Shown: one piece after another, positions 1-11,330 of the stretch
How positions within the stretch are numbered: position 1 is the first letter of the stretch
How the letters are laid out: each line of letters opens with the position of its first letter
Origin: Flaveria trinervia
Lineage: Eukaryota > Streptophyta > Magnoliopsida > Asterales > Asteraceae
Reading direction: 5' to 3'
DNA length: 64,000 nt
Assembly: GCA_025506515.1 (NCBI GenBank)
Contig: CM046452.1
Span: 41,553,874-41,617,873, forward strand
The notes under the pieces: model-generated
What the model saw: only the letters and a program-made list of their open reading frames with translations
Told to the model about the DNA's origin: nothing
Databases searched by the model: none
Program-made: the position numbers and the translations under genes

Positions 1-318
1 CAAGATTAATACAAGGTAGTGTTAGAGACGTATGTAGTCAAGATGAGATTTCTTCCCTCTATTTCATGAAAGTAAGATGTCTAAGGCCTGATAAATTAAA
101 ATCATATAGAATGGATCATTCTATGTCTCTAGGATTTAACATGACATCTGTGACAAAAGGATAGATATTTATTTCACCTAAAACATTTTGATTAAGGTAC
201 TTGAAGGGGATGATGTCTTAAATGGCACTTAGTCTACGTTTTTAAGTGTAGTAAACCATTGTTAGGTGGTATTTAATGCTTGTATCAATCTTCTATTAAT
301 CTTGTGCAAGTGGGAGAT
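1..318 (+). other. Non-coding 3' end of a copia element with PPT
   Basis: No open frame with a recognisable domain is visible. The stretch ends in a purine-rich tract (309-318, AAGTGGGAGA followed by T) directly before a TG that can begin an LTR. Such a tract next to TGTTGG is the usual primer for plus-strand DNA in copia elements. The element body would lie left of the window, so the assignment rests on the tract alone. Confidence 0.4.
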
Positions 319-1455
319 TGTTGGTACTTGTATGCCAAGAAAACATACAAGATTGATGTGGTTAGTAGTTATGATCCAAGTCGGGTCATACCCAATAACA
401 AGCAAAACAAGCACCAATAATATTTATTTGTTAATGAGATCTACAAATAAATATTGACACTTATTTAGAAAATGGGTTTTCTAAAACGTTTCTTTTGTAA
501 TAGAACAGCATTATATGGATAATTTGTTCATGAGAAATTATTTGTTTCATTATTAAGTGAATTAAATAATAACAAATAAAAATGTGTTAATGTTAAAAAA
601 TTAAAAGAGGTTTTAATTTTATAAACTTATGGGTTGAATGTGTAAGTTTATTATAAAAATTAAAATGGGGGGAACCCATTTTGAATGGGATTTTCGGCCG
701 CCCAAGAAGGTCCACTCCTTGGGATTGCATGTCTTGGTTATTTACAAGACTTTAATCTCTCTTGCACTCTACTTTTAACTTACACACTCTCTCTCACACA
801 CACAAGCAAGAGAACTCTCTCTAAAACCCTAAAAAATTTTAGATCTAAGTGAAAAAAAGGTGTTGAAAATTTTGTTTTTGAAAGAGGCACAAGAAGAGGG
901 TTCTTGGTGTTGCACTCCCTAACAAGCTAGGTGTTTGGAACAGCTTATGGGTAAACAAGCTTTAGACTTTCTCTCTTGGAGGCTGGTCATTCAAGAAGCA
1001 TCATCATCTTCTCCTCATCCTTACTACATCTTCTTGTTCTTCAAAGGTAGTTTCAAGAACACCCCATGGTTGTTCTTTTCATTTTGATAGCATGTCATTC
1101 CACATATACAAATTATCCTTGTTTATGGGTTTTGTCTTTGGTTGAAATGTTTCAAATTTTCAGATTGTTAAACACATTTTAACCACTAATATCCGCTGCG
1201 TTTTTGAAGTTTAAATGGTTAAACTTGCTTTGATAAACTTGTAACAAAACCTAACAAATACAACCATGAATAACTTAACAGAAATGATCATGCATATCTA
1301 GATTAGATTATGTCAAATTCTTATGAAACAGTACCCATGAACACTCAATTTTGACCATAAAAAGTCAAACTGAGAAAATTCATTCTTATTTGTGATAATC
1401 ATTCTATTATTTGTTATTTATTATTCTAATTCATATGCCTCGATTGCAGGTCACA
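319..1455 (+). mobile_element. LTR-like copia sequence plus leader, 3' boundary unknown
   Basis: The segment begins TGTTGGTACTTG just after a PPT. It runs into CT-rich sequence (about 770-1000, with a CTCTCTCTAAAACCC stretch) typical of a transcript start region in plant LTRs. An AG/GTAGTT step near 1047 and a TTGCAG/GT step near 1449 could be splice sites, but this is weak. No matching second LTR is present, so the 3' end cannot be set. It touches the ORF3 start of remnant P1 at 1456. Confidence 0.4.
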
Positions 1456-1735
1456 ATGGCTAACCTTACATGGAGCAAGCTCCATATTGTTAGTGGTTAT
1501 CTTTACCCTGATGTTCCTGAGGTAGAGTGTTTAAGAGATATGATCATATTCATCTTGACTACTAGAGTGGCTCATTTATTACTAACAGACAAAATTCTAT
1601 GAGAAATTCATAAGAGCATTCAGGGGAACTGCTAAAGTAACTGATATAGATGGTGTCAAGACTCTTTCAGCAAGAATTACTAATGATCAGACTCTAGCCA
1701 TCACTGAACAAACTATAAGACAGTGTCTATAGTTT
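1456..1735 (+). pseudogene. P1 ORF3, 5' part
   Basis: Start of the third ORF of a Sirevirus-like copia element. An ATG opens the segment (MANLTWSK, compare MANLAHK in the ORF3 at 62793). After a frameshift near 1530-1590 the frame gives FRGTAKVTDIDGVKTLSAR and then ITNDQTLAITEQTIRQCL, a stop, and FGDYD. This block marks the N-terminal third of ORF3 proteins predicted in many eudicots. Function is unknown. The frame stops where family-Z LTR sequence of M1 begins, and the gene resumes at 11904. Three breaks in 280 bp make it a pseudogene. Confidence 0.6.
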
Positions 1736-2196
1736 GGTGACTATGACATGCCATAGCTCACATCCTAATGTAATACAAAAATGATAAAAGTACATAAAGT
1801 AGAAATAAACAGACTCAAGACTACAGTGTACAGTTTACCAAAATCATGGATCTTCTCACCAACTTGTGAAAGTTGGTGAATCAAACAGAGTTGCAGTGAA
1901 AAGATGGTCCAGCTTTATGGTAAAATGTACATCAGATAAAGCATGTACTCAAAGGTCTTTGGAAAAAATCTGTCTTCATAAACTGGCTTCAGAAGACTTT
2001 GTCTCTAAAGTTTCCAAAGACATCATGTTTGGCTTCGGAGGATATTGATCTTGGCTTTGGAAGATTTCACACTTAGAATATTTTCTAATGCAGAATGTGA
2101 ATCTTCTGAAGCATTCTAGTTAAACACTTTGTGCATGCACGCGAGACCGACTGTTTGGATGTTTTGGATTGCATCAGCCTTATATGAAACCTTACA
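1736..2196 (-). repeat. M1 3' LTR, outer end missing
   Basis: Reverse-strand copy of LTR family Z. It aligns by eye to the 5' portion of the solo LTR at 23055-23877, from its first base back to the GTCATAGTCAC region. The inner end reads CTTACA on the plus strand (TGTAAG on the minus strand; TGTAGAG in the other copies) next to the PPT. About 350 bp of the far end, up to the terminal TGCA, is absent. The left join with P1 ORF3 falls in a few shared bases (GTGAC). Confidence 0.8.
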
Positions 2197-2210
2197 AACT
2201 CCCCTAGGAT
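2197..2210 (-). other. M1 polypurine tract
   Basis: On the minus strand CCTAGGGGAGTT directly precedes the LTR start. It matches the tract at 26702-26714 before the P2/P3 LTR. It fixes the orientation of M1 and its inner LTR border. Confidence 0.75.
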
Positions 2211-5200
2211 GATGCTACCAAAACACTTGAATACTTGAGATATTGAGAGTCCTCATTATGATGACAACCATGCCTTTCTTCTTAAGATGGTCAGGATCAT
2301 TCAGACTCACAAAATGTCTTCTCATCTCAAAGAGATCATGCAGAGGTAGATTGAACATGCCTTGCCATGTGTAAACATCTTCAACACCTTGATCTCTTAT
2401 GACATGCCATCTTTCTGGATTTGTAGAGTAAGTCTAGGGTAAGATGGGTCTTCCTAATGCTAGATGAACTACTTGGATTGGAGTTAGTTGAGCTACCTCT
2501 TCTTACACATCCTGAGGATGTTCTGACTCATCCTATGGTTTGGAGATGGATACCTCTTTCTTATTTTTCTTTGACTTTGGTTAGAAGCGATCCTCAGTCG
2601 TCTCATTGAACTATTTAACTTAGAAGACTAGCCTGTAATACCTTGTTGATCATCTTTGTCTTACTCAGTTGGGTTTTCCTCTCTCATAAGTTTTGATTGA
2701 GAGGGGACAGAACCTTGCTACGGATCATAAGATGAAGCTTGCTGAAATCAGTAGAATGTCCAGGTTATGTGTCTCAAAAGTTTCAAACTTAACCTCCACT
2801 TCTTGAGGGACCTGACTTGGTAGGGAGTGTAAGTCAACAAGTTTTCCTCTTTTGATCTTCTGCTTGATCACCCTAATGTGCTCATCCATGGTAGATAGAG
2901 ACATAGGGCCAAGTCTCCTTCCGGAGAATCCATACAGCTTTAAGAAACTCATCATCCTCTGCCTATCAGCAGACTTCTTCATGCTCTTTTGGATGATGAA
3001 TCTTTCTTTTGTAGTTTTTTCTCTCATCTTTCTCTTTGTTGTCTTTCCCTCTTTGAGCACTTCAAGTTTAAGTTGTTTAAGATACTCAAACTCTATGTAC
3101 TCAAAGGACAAAGGAAGAAGTGCATATGCCTCATATAGGCCTGTGGCACATAGGTAGTTGATCATATTAATCCTATCAATTTCTTTGTTTAGCTGAGGTT
3201 CTTGTGGAGCCATAACCTCTTGTTCAGGACTTTCTTGAACTACTGAAAGGGTAGAAACATGTTTGTAGATCCTTTTCAGTCTTTTTTCTTCCTTTATTTG
3301 GAGAAGCGATCTTACATCCTCTGCCTTCTTCCTTTCTCTTGACATTTCCATGTCAACCAATTCATTTAGTTCCTCTAAGGGGAGGAAGATGATATTATCG
3401 ATATCATAGTTCCAGGTCTGTAAGTAGGCAATCCTAACTGCCATCAACTCATCATCCTGAGTGTTGGTCTGGGAGTAACCCTAATTGAAGATTCCATGAA
3501 GCTAGCATACCCAGAACAGGAACTTTCTCCCCATACCTTCCTTTTCTTCTCTCTTTCCACTTCCTCAATGTCCTTTAGAGTCATTTTCCTTTTCACTTTG
3601 TCAATCACAAACCTTTATGGCTCAGGGTGGATAGAGCTTTAGCATTCATTGCTTGTGTAGCATCCAAACTATGGCCAGAGAGAGGTTAAGATGAACCTTC
3701 AATAGTAGGTGTCTCATCAAGGAATGGACGTCTAAAGTAGTTGTAGGTGTGAACACTCAGGTTCAAGCACTAGGCCCACAGTGATCATTTTCCGTTTGAA
3801 GATAATCTCAAGGTCTACCTCAACATCCATTTGACCAATGACATTGCCTGATTGCCTCTGTCTCCTTCTGAGGCTGAACTCTTCAGTAATCCTATCATAT
3901 ATCCTTTGAGCAAGCTTGTCAGCTTGTCTAGATTGGCTTGGATTGACAAGTGGGATGTTGATAAGGTCAAGACATTCATAGTAGTTCAAGGTCTGAAATT
4001 TTGAAGACTTTTTGTCGTCCTTGACTCTTTGAAGAAGGAGGGCTCTTTTTTGGGCATCATACATCCACCCTATGATGTAATTGGAAGTTCTTTGAGGTGG
4101 AGATGACACAGTCCTTGGAATGCCTTCCACAAAAAATCTCTGAATAAAGGAGTCTATAGAGTCCATATCAATGTGAACTTGAGGAAGTTGTTGAGTATGG
4201 ACAGTTGCAAGTGAATAGTGATTCCTTAAAGTCCATGCTCTGTGAAGAACTCCCAGGTTATGTAATTGTAATGACTTTTTCCCCTTTTTTGGTAGCATCA
4301 CCTTCTTGCATAGGTGAGCTAGGAGTTAGGTCAATCACATTCACAAGTTCTTGTGTTCTTGGTTGAGGTCTTCTTAAAGGTCTCTGAGCTAGTTTCTCCT
4401 TTAGATAAGAAATCTCAAATTGTTGATCATTGACCCTGTTGTGTAAGGTAGTCACCTGAGATTCCAAGTCACTAACCTTGAAGACTACATAGGTGCATGT
4501 TTTTGATAGCTTTTGCACCTTTAGTCTCAGATTCCCCTTTTTTCATTAGAATATTCATCAGGGGATGAAATAATTGGACCAAAGTCCTTAGTCTCACCAC
4601 CAGCATGATGTTCTTGGCTGGTGGTTTTCCTCTGCTCACTGAGTACTTCAGATGGAGTATCAGCGGGCTGAGTTGTGATGGTTGAGGTCTTAAAGATGTA
4701 ATCACTTACAGAAGTAAGAGCCTCTTCCATATGGACTTCCTGAGCAGAGCCAAGGACGTCCACCTTAGTAGTGGGTAGATGATATAGGGTAGACATGGGA
4801 GAAGCAGGAGTACTCATCTCTCTTTGAGTGGGGGAAAAGAAGAGGCTCATGATACTCATTGAATCCCAAATCTTCATCATCATAGAAATCAAGGCTAGGG
4901 ATGGTAGCTCTCCCCTGAAGGTTGTTCACTAGAGAGTTGAGACTCTGAGTGAAGGCTGCTGGGCTAATAAACTCATTAATCTGAGCATGAGGAACCTCAG
5001 GACTGATAGTTAAAGTAATAGGAGTTGTTTGCTCCTTATGAGAAGTGGTAGCTCCAGAGTCTACTTCCTCCTATGTAGGTAGTGGTATTGGGGGTATGCC
5101 TAAATTGAGTAACTTGTGTAAGGGTTCATTTGGATTTTCTTTTGTAGGTGAGGGTGATTTGTGGCTGTTTTGGTGGTTGAGAGGTTGAAGGTGTGGGTTC

Positions 5201-6000
5201 AACACTAGCTTGTGTTGATAGGTTGTCACCTTGAGCAATGAGCTCTAACATTTTGGGGACAAGGGTTGTTTCTACCCCAGAGAACCCAATAGTTGGCTTC
5301 TTTAAAATTTTAAAGATGTTGGGCTTTATCTGTCCCAATTTAAGAATATTATTTGTTTCCCTCAACTGTGAGCCCAGTTCACAGTTGAGAATGTGTTGAA
5401 CATATCTAGGAAACATATAGTGCTCTAAACGAGCCCAAGTTAGCCAGTAAATTTGTATACACAACTAAGAGTACCTGAACTTTACCCCCTGAACCATTCC
5501 ATGCACTATGAAGGAAAGATCTTTAGGAATCTGGTCCTAACCCCCATGCTTGTTGGACAAGTTGTGGATGACCACATGTAGTAAGTACTTCAACTGAGAT
5601 AAGACCTTCCCTTTCCTGAAGGTCTTTATACCCTCATAGCCCATCTACTAAAAGGATTGGTTGACAGCTTCTTCGGGAAACGATAACTCGCATTCCTCAT
5701 CATCGAGCTAAAGATGGGTGTTTATGATGGTTGGAGTAATGAAGATTGTCCTCCACTGTACTGTAGCAGAAAATGCCTTCTCCCCATCTAGGATGACCTC
5801 TTGACAAGTCTTCCAGAAATCAACCAAATGATCCTTATAAAGAATAGGTTCAATGGTAAGGGAGGTGAAGTAGTTTGATAGAGTTAAGAATCGACAAACC
5901 TCTAAGAAATGTTCTCAGAGCTTAACAGATCAACCTGATTGTGTTGCCTGTGTAACTGCATGGAAAAGTTTGGGTCATTTTTGCGATTGAGGTTGGCCAT
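2211..6000 (-). pseudogene. M1 ORF3, broken
   Basis: The ATG (6000-5998) opens MANLNRKNDPNFSMQLHRQ, nearly the start of P2 ORF3 at 62793. Recognisable blocks on the minus strand: an FPRYVQHILNCELGSQLRE block then KPTIGFSGVETTLVPKMLEL (5464-5126); a Ser/Thr/Pro-rich stretch (4892-4527); a short coiled-coil-like block (4518-4258); a block with MDSIDSFIQRFFVEG (4301-3732); and the longest open piece, 240 codons, Lys/Glu-rich and probably helical (3447-2725). At least five frameshifts or stops separate them. No signal peptide or membrane-spanning segment is visible, so the env position does not imply an envelope protein. Function unknown. Confidence 0.65.
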
Positions 6001-6114
6001 TTAAGAAGCTTAAAGGTGAAGAAATTGAAAAACAAAGGCGGTTTTAGAGAGAAGTTTATGAATTTAGGTCTGGGAGAAGATGAAGATGATAAAGGAAGAG
6101 GGGAAACTATTGGG

Positions 6115-6122
6115 TTTATATA
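6115..6122 (-). promoter_or_regulatory. Candidate TATA box upstream of M1 ORF3
   Basis: The minus strand reads CATATATAAACCCAATAG about 115 bases before the ORF3 ATG. Element P2 has the same feature (CATATAAACCCAATGG, 62672) about 120 bases before its ORF3 ATG. The conserved flank and spacing in two separate copies support an internal promoter; transcription is not shown. Confidence 0.5.
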
Positions 6123-6722
6123 TGAAATGCATTTAAGACAAAGTTAATGAAAACAGATTAACTTTGAAATCCAAATATCGGTCCTACCTCTGAAAAAGTA
6201 GTTTGCATTTTGCACAAAAGGTAGTTTTCATAGTAGTCGGAAATCTTTCAAAGGTAAATTGTCTTCAGAAGTTGTAATGAAAAACCTTCCAAAGCGAAAA
6301 TGACTTCGGAAGAATTTCCTAATAGTTTTCAAAACTTTGCTTCGGGAGAGAACTAAGTCTTGGATACTTTATTCAATTAAGAGTAAAGCTTCCAAGAGAT
6401 AATTTTCTTTGGAAGAAAGTTGTCTTTGAAAACATTCAAATGCTTCAGTAAAATATTAAGCTTCAAAAGATATTTCAGAAATTTCTTCTGAAGGCAATTT
6501 TTGCTTAAGCGGTAGTTTGTTTTAAAGGCCTAAGTTTCTTTCGAGTATAAAACTATATCTTTCAGAAGATAGAAAGATCAAGATTTTCAAAAATCTAAGG
6601 AACATCTTCTAAATGATTTTCTTCGAAAGAAAATAAGAGCTTATGAAGATGATGATACAGACAACTTAGGACACACAAACTTTAGAAATAGTATGAATTA
6701 GTTTTAAGAAAAAGCTACTCAA
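6123..6722 (-). other. M1 pol-ORF3 spacer with CTTCNGAAG words
   Basis: No gene. The spacer holds many forms of the 9-bp palindrome CTTCNGAAG. Perfect copies lie at 6263-6271 (A centre), 6304-6312 (G) and 6485-6493 (T), with decayed versions between. The corresponding P2 spacer has six perfect copies. Confidence 0.6.
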
Positions 6723-7340
6723 GGTTAATCATCCCAATAGATGATATGAGATATTTAAATCTATGTTCATCAAAAGCATTAGTGAACAAATCATCATATT
6801 GTTCATTTTTGTTAACCTTGACTAGTTTGATCGAGCCCTTTTCAAAATTATCTCTAATCAAATGATAGCTGATATTGATATGTTTAGTCCTTGAGTGCTA
6901 CATAGGATTCTATGTAATAGAGATGGCATTATTGTTGTCTATATGAATGGGAGTTTCTTTAAAGTTGAACCCATAGTCCAGCATCTGCATCTGAATTCAA
7001 AGCACTTGAGTACACGAGCTTGTAGCAGCAATGTATTTAGCTTCAACAATTGATGGAGAGACACAAGATTGCATTTTGCATAGCCAGGAGACAACCCTTC
7101 CACCAAGAAACTGACATCCCCCTAATGTAGACTTTGCAATAATGTTGCATCCATCATAATCACTATCTGTATATGCATACAGATTAAAGTCAGGATTCTT
7201 TGGATACCAAACGCCAAGTATTGAGGCACCTTTAGATATCTTAAAATTCTTTTGATAGTGATAAGGTGTGACATCTTGGGGTTGGCTTGATATCTTGCAC
7301 ACACACATGTGGCAAACATGATATCAGACCTGCTGTCTGT
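6723..7340 (-). pseudogene. M1 RNase H (pol C-terminus)
   Basis: Copia-type RNase H, which removes RNA from the RNA/DNA hybrid. Minus-strand reading gives DIMFATCVCARYQANPKMSH and RILRYLK, then YAYTDSDYDG with the first catalytic Asp, STLGGCQFLGGRVVSW, an AKYIAAT block where the family usually has a catalytic Glu (here Lys), and IHIDNN with another Asp. It ends ISSIGMINLE and a stop near 6723. Two internal stops and a frameshift are present. Upstream it is fused abruptly to duplicated integrase-region sequence; the RT is absent. Confidence 0.75.
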
Positions 7341-7690
7341 AAGGTACATATGTAACAAGTGTAAGGGAGTACTAATGGAGGTTTCTTTCCTTTGGCTTGT
7401 GAGATACCTTGTGTTGCTTCCCTTTCAGGCATGCAAGACAAAGATCATCACTTGTAAATTCTTTCTTTGGCATTCCAGTTACCAAATCATTCTTAATTAG
7501 CTTATTCATGTTATTAAAGTTTACATGGCACATTCTTTAATTCCAGAGAAAATAATCGTCACTATTAGCTTTAGATAGAAAGCATGAAACTTCTCTAGAG
7601 GGAGATGTTTCTTGCAAATCCATCTGTACATGTTCCCTTTACTGCGGTCTCTAAGCAGAATATGCTCATAATGAATGGCCACCTCGAGCT
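7341..7690 (-). repeat. Misplaced duplicate of the M1 GAG-pre-integrase segment
   Basis: About 350 bp alignable by eye to 8272-8625 of the same element in the same orientation. It encodes the block between protease and integrase. It sits between the integrase C-terminus (KFAEKSDNAYL, near 7690) and RNase H (YLTDSRSDIMFAT, near 7345), where RT should be. The lower join lies in a shared TATG: the integrase-type LLHM runs straight into the RT/RNase H-type YLTDSR. The two copies differ at many positions, so the event is not recent. Confidence 0.8.
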
Positions 7691-8290
7691 TGAGAACAGC
7701 CAAATATGCATTATCTGATTTCTCAGCAAATTTGACAATTAGATCTTTGGTATTCAAGATGGTTCAAGGACATCCAAAAGACATGAGAAAACCAATGAAA
7801 GGTTTCCTCTTCTGCCTAAGTTCATAAGGAGTCTTACCATGTGTCTTAACTACTAAAACTCTATTTTGCATATAGCGGGCAGTGTTGACTGCCTCTGCTT
7901 AGAAGGTGATAGGCAATTTAGAGTCAGAAAACATAGTTCTTGCAACTTCAATAAGTGTCCTATTTCTCCTCTTAGCTACACCATTTTGCTAAGGAGTCTT
8001 GGGAGTACTATATTGTCTTGTAATACCCTTTTCATCACAAAATGTATCAAGGATTTGGTTCTTGAAATCAGTTCCTTGATCACATGTTATGGTTTTGACC
8101 TTGTGATTAGATTGATTCTCAATCTTTAAGATGAGATTCTTCGGAATCTCAAAATTCTAATCCTTAGTTCTAAGGAACAAGACCCAAGTGAATCTTGTGA
8201 AGTCATCTGTGATCACTAAATAGTACGAGGTCCTTCCTAGACTCATTACACTAGTGGGGCCAAAGAGATCCATATGTAACAAGTGTAAGG
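7691..8290 (-). pseudogene. M1 integrase, catalytic Glu replaced
   Basis: Copia integrase core and C-terminal part, the enzyme that joins element cDNA to the host chromosome. Minus-strand reading shows HMDLFGP (first Asp), TCDQGTDFKN (second Asp) and NGVAKRRNR. In the last motif the catalytic Glu is Lys (codon 7971-7973), so the DDE triad is broken even apart from the stops. The C-terminal part ends FAEKSDN near 7690, where the duplicated segment begins. Confidence 0.75.
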
Positions 8291-8625
8291 GATTAGTGAT
8301 GAAGTTTCTTTCCTTTGGCTTATGAGTACCTTATATTGCTTCCCTTTTAGGAATGCAACACAATGATCATCAAATGTAAATTATTTCGTTGGCATTCCAG
8401 TTACCAAATCATTCCTAATTAGCTTATTCATGTTCTTAAAGTTTACATGACCCTTCTTTTATGCTAGAGAAAAGACTCGGCACTATTAGATTTAGACAGA
8501 AAGCATGAAACTTCTCTTGAGGCAGATGTTTCTTGCAAATCCATCTTGTACATGTTCCCTTTCCTGGGGGCTCTAAGCAGAATATGCTCATAAGGAATGA
8601 CCACCTCGAGCTTCAGAACACATAC
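8272..8625 (-). pseudogene. M1 GAG-pre-integrase domain
   Basis: Zinc-binding N-terminal region of copia integrase, between protease and the DDE core. Reading on the minus strand includes a segment equivalent to MYRWICKKHLPLEKFHAF in the duplicate, the asparagine-rich KNMNKL region, and the lead into HMDLFGP. Frameshifts are frequent. This is the parent of the copy at 7341-7690, since here its neighbours are the expected protease and integrase. Confidence 0.7.
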
Positions 8626-9300
8626 TTATGCTCAATGACGAGCATGTTATAACTTTGATCACAAAATTGAGATACACTCAAAAGATTGTATGCAAGTTCC
8701 TTAACAAAGTTTACATTCTCAATGTTGAGCTTACCATTTGTGACCTTGCCCCTTCTAGATATGTAACCGCCCTCATCTCCTCCAAAAGTAACTAGCCCTC
8801 CCTCAATTCTTTCAATGTTTTGGAGTAGTGACCTATTACGTGTCATGTGCCTGGAAAAACCACTATCAATGACCCAAACATTCTTGCTTGTCTTGGGTTT
8901 ATCAAAAGATATGGAAGGTAATGAAACAGTAATTGATCCTATAGGTATATTTTGAGGGTCCTTTGTTGTTGTTGATGGAGAACATTCAATCACTTGGTGT
9001 TTCTTGAACTTCCACACCACCTTAGGAAGTTTAGACTTTACCTTCAGTACTTCAGAAGTTTGACAAACTTTAGAAGTTTTGATGACTTGTCCATCGGAAG
9101 ATCTTGCTATCACTGCAGGAGGCTTCAGTGCTTCGGAAGTATTCCCTTCTTCCGAGACCAAATTTTCTTCCAAAGGCAATTTTCCACTTGCCTTTATCAT
9201 CATTTTTGAAAGGAAACAGATTTTCCTTCCGAAGCTATTTTCTTCTTGGAACTCTTAGAACTCCCTTATTTGGTTATGTGGATAGTGCTTCTTGGATTGT
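8626..9300 (-). pseudogene. M1 protease and Ser/Lys-rich linker
   Basis: Aspartic protease that matures gag-pol. The minus strand shows WVIDSGFSRHMTRN with the catalytic Asp at codon 8867-8865, then FGGDEGGYISRRGKV and NLLSVSQFCDQSYNML, all usual for copia PR. The upstream linker (to about 9203) is open and rich in Ser, Glu and Lys. It carries CTTCNGAAG words inside codons, for example 9131-9139 and 9050-9058. One open frame spans 8613-9203 (196 codons), the best-preserved part of M1. Confidence 0.8.
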
Positions 9301-10319
9301 AGAAACAATCTTTAGCAAGATAAGAAGTACTCTCACACATAACACAATTTCATTTTCTTCTTCCTAAGAGTCTTCTTTTGAGAACAAGACTGAACTTGAT
9401 CACTTATCCTTCTCACCTTCATCTTTGCAAATGTTGAGACAATTATTTTAGGGTGAGAACTATACTTGGAGCTGGATAGTTCAGGCTATGTAGCAATGGT
9501 ACACAACTGATCAGCCTTTTTCTTGATGCTTGGATGATTTGAACATGAATCAGAACACTTGGTACTAGAGTTCAAGTTGATTTCTTCAGTCATAACCACT
9601 TCAAATCCTATAAAGATAAAAACTTGTTTCTGCTAAGAGTCTTCTTTGTTTTTCTCTTGCTATTTTTGATCAAGTTCTTTCTCATAGACTAGGTCATCAC
9701 AGGCTTCTTACTCTCCTCAGAAGGATAGTGACCCTTCTTAGAATCCTCTTCTTCACTCTTCTCAAAGCATTCTCCACTATCATTTCTTCATCCTCTTCAT
9801 TCAAAGTATCTATGAGAGGAAGCTCATCTTCATAAGTTCCACACCTAGGAGAAATTACAGACAAGATTTTGTGTAGAGGTGCTATCTCAATAGATCCCAG
9901 TCCCTACTTATTTTGATAATAAACTTTTACGTGCAAGGATGAGGATATACTATTCTAGAAGGTCTCTTCTTCAAGACACATTTTTCTACCCTGGCTTTAC
10001 TAATCACAAGCTCAGCCTGGCATTCAGTCTACTTGATTATGAGATCTTTGATCCGAGTCCTGTAGCTGGTATGTTCATGTTTAAGAACTGAAATGGTTTT
10101 CTCTAAGTCCTCTATCTTTATCTTATAGTCAATTTCAGATCTTTTGAATTAAGATTTTAAGATATTAAAGGACTCAAGATCATATCGCATCTCTAAGTTG
10201 TAAGAACTGTATCTATTAACTTCAGCATACATTTAGGTGTACAATTAGTACTTGGTTTACAGATGCATCCTCTTGTTAAAACTCCAGTCAAAGTGACCCA
10301 TTTGGTTATAGTTGTAACA
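9301..10319 (-). pseudogene. M1 gag-protease linker, decayed
   Basis: Aligns by eye to the P2 linker at 57320-58300. Traces on the minus strand include MRYDLESFNILKS and DYKIKIEDLEKTISVLKHEH, a helical, coiled-coil-like stretch also seen in P2, followed by an acidic, Lys-rich region. Many stops. It holds no separate gene. Confidence 0.6.
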
Positions 10320-11260
10320 CTTAACTTTGCTTTTATCCAGCCCAAACTTTCCACTAGCTATATTGCTTAGAAACTTCCTTGCTGTCTTCTTGTAGAACTT
10401 CTTGCCTCAATGAGTGAGTAGAGCCATCTCCTGGACTATCTCCATGTACTCCAGGTCATCTGGATAGATATAGTCCAGGTCTTCAAGGGTGAGTAGAATG
10501 TTGTCTGATCTTTCATTAGAAGACACAAAGGCATGTGAAGAACTTGTCTCTTGGAATGGGCTTCCTTGAGTGTAGCTTTCTCTTGGTCTCTCTAGAAAAA
10601 TGTTGAAAGTACCCTTTTGTGAGTTGTTAGGGTAACATATAAGATGATGTTGAGGTCCTATACTATTCCTTTCAGTCACATGCAAGGCTGAACTCATTTG
10701 ATTGTTGGAGTTAGCAGATGAACCTTGCATGTTCAAGAGTTATTCCAACATCCACTAGAGTGTCCACAATATCAACATACCTAAAGTATTTTTAAGTCAT
10801 GGTTTCACCTATTTTAAATTTGAAATTTTCAAACCGCTGCATCAGGAGACCCTTCTTGTTCTCCTTCGCTTTAGTAGAACCCTTATAGATTAGTTTCAAT
10901 GCATCTCATAACTGCCTAGCTATTTTGAATTTCTTGAAACTTCTGTATACAGAGTTTGGAAGAGTAGTCTGAAGGGCTGCCATGGCTTTCTGATCAATTT
11001 GTACTCTCTTTCTATCTTCATTATAGTAGTCAACTAGAGCCTTTGGAATCATGCCACCACGAGCAGTAGCTGAAGAGGTGCTTGGTATGTAAGGTCCTAA
11101 GATAATAGATTTCCATATCCTAGAATCTTGAGACTTGATGAAACCTTCCATTCTTTGGCACCAAGTGTCAAAATCTTCAAGAGTGATCAGTGGGGACTTT
11201 GTCCTGGTTCCAGTTCCCATATCAACTTTAGTGTTAGCTGCCAATTGAGATGTTAAGTAT
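10320..11260 (-). pseudogene. M1 gag
   Basis: Capsid/nucleocapsid protein remnant. The minus strand starts MAANTKVDMGTG (ATG at 11244) and continues LITLEDFDTWCQRMEGFI, ALVDYYNEDRKRVQIDQKAM and VYRSFKKFKIARQL, the copia gag (UBN2-like) pattern. A second frame (10736-10407) carries MSSALHVTERNSIGPQHH and LEYMEIVQEMALLTH. The stretch between them, present in P2 as LTSLPWQWTHYCVV-type sequence at 56540, is deleted. The zinc knuckle is damaged: CYNYNQMGHF keeps the first Cys and the His only. Confidence 0.8.
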
Positions 11261-11316
11261 TTTGTGTGTATGAGGGATCTTAAAATGGTGAGATCTTACT
11301 ATCAAGAGCCTAGAAT

Positions 11317-11330
11317 GCTCTGATACCAAT
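11317..11330 (-). other. M1 tRNA-iMet primer binding site
   Basis: The minus strand reads ATTGGTATCAGAGC directly after the LTR end TGCA. TGGTATCAGAGC is complementary to the 3' end of plant initiator tRNA-Met, the standard primer of copia elements. Confidence 0.9.

Noticed and set aside
6263..6493. CTTCNGAAG words as heat-shock elements
   Set aside because: Heat-shock elements need GAA and TTC units two bases apart in 5-bp register; here the arms are one base apart and no register is kept.
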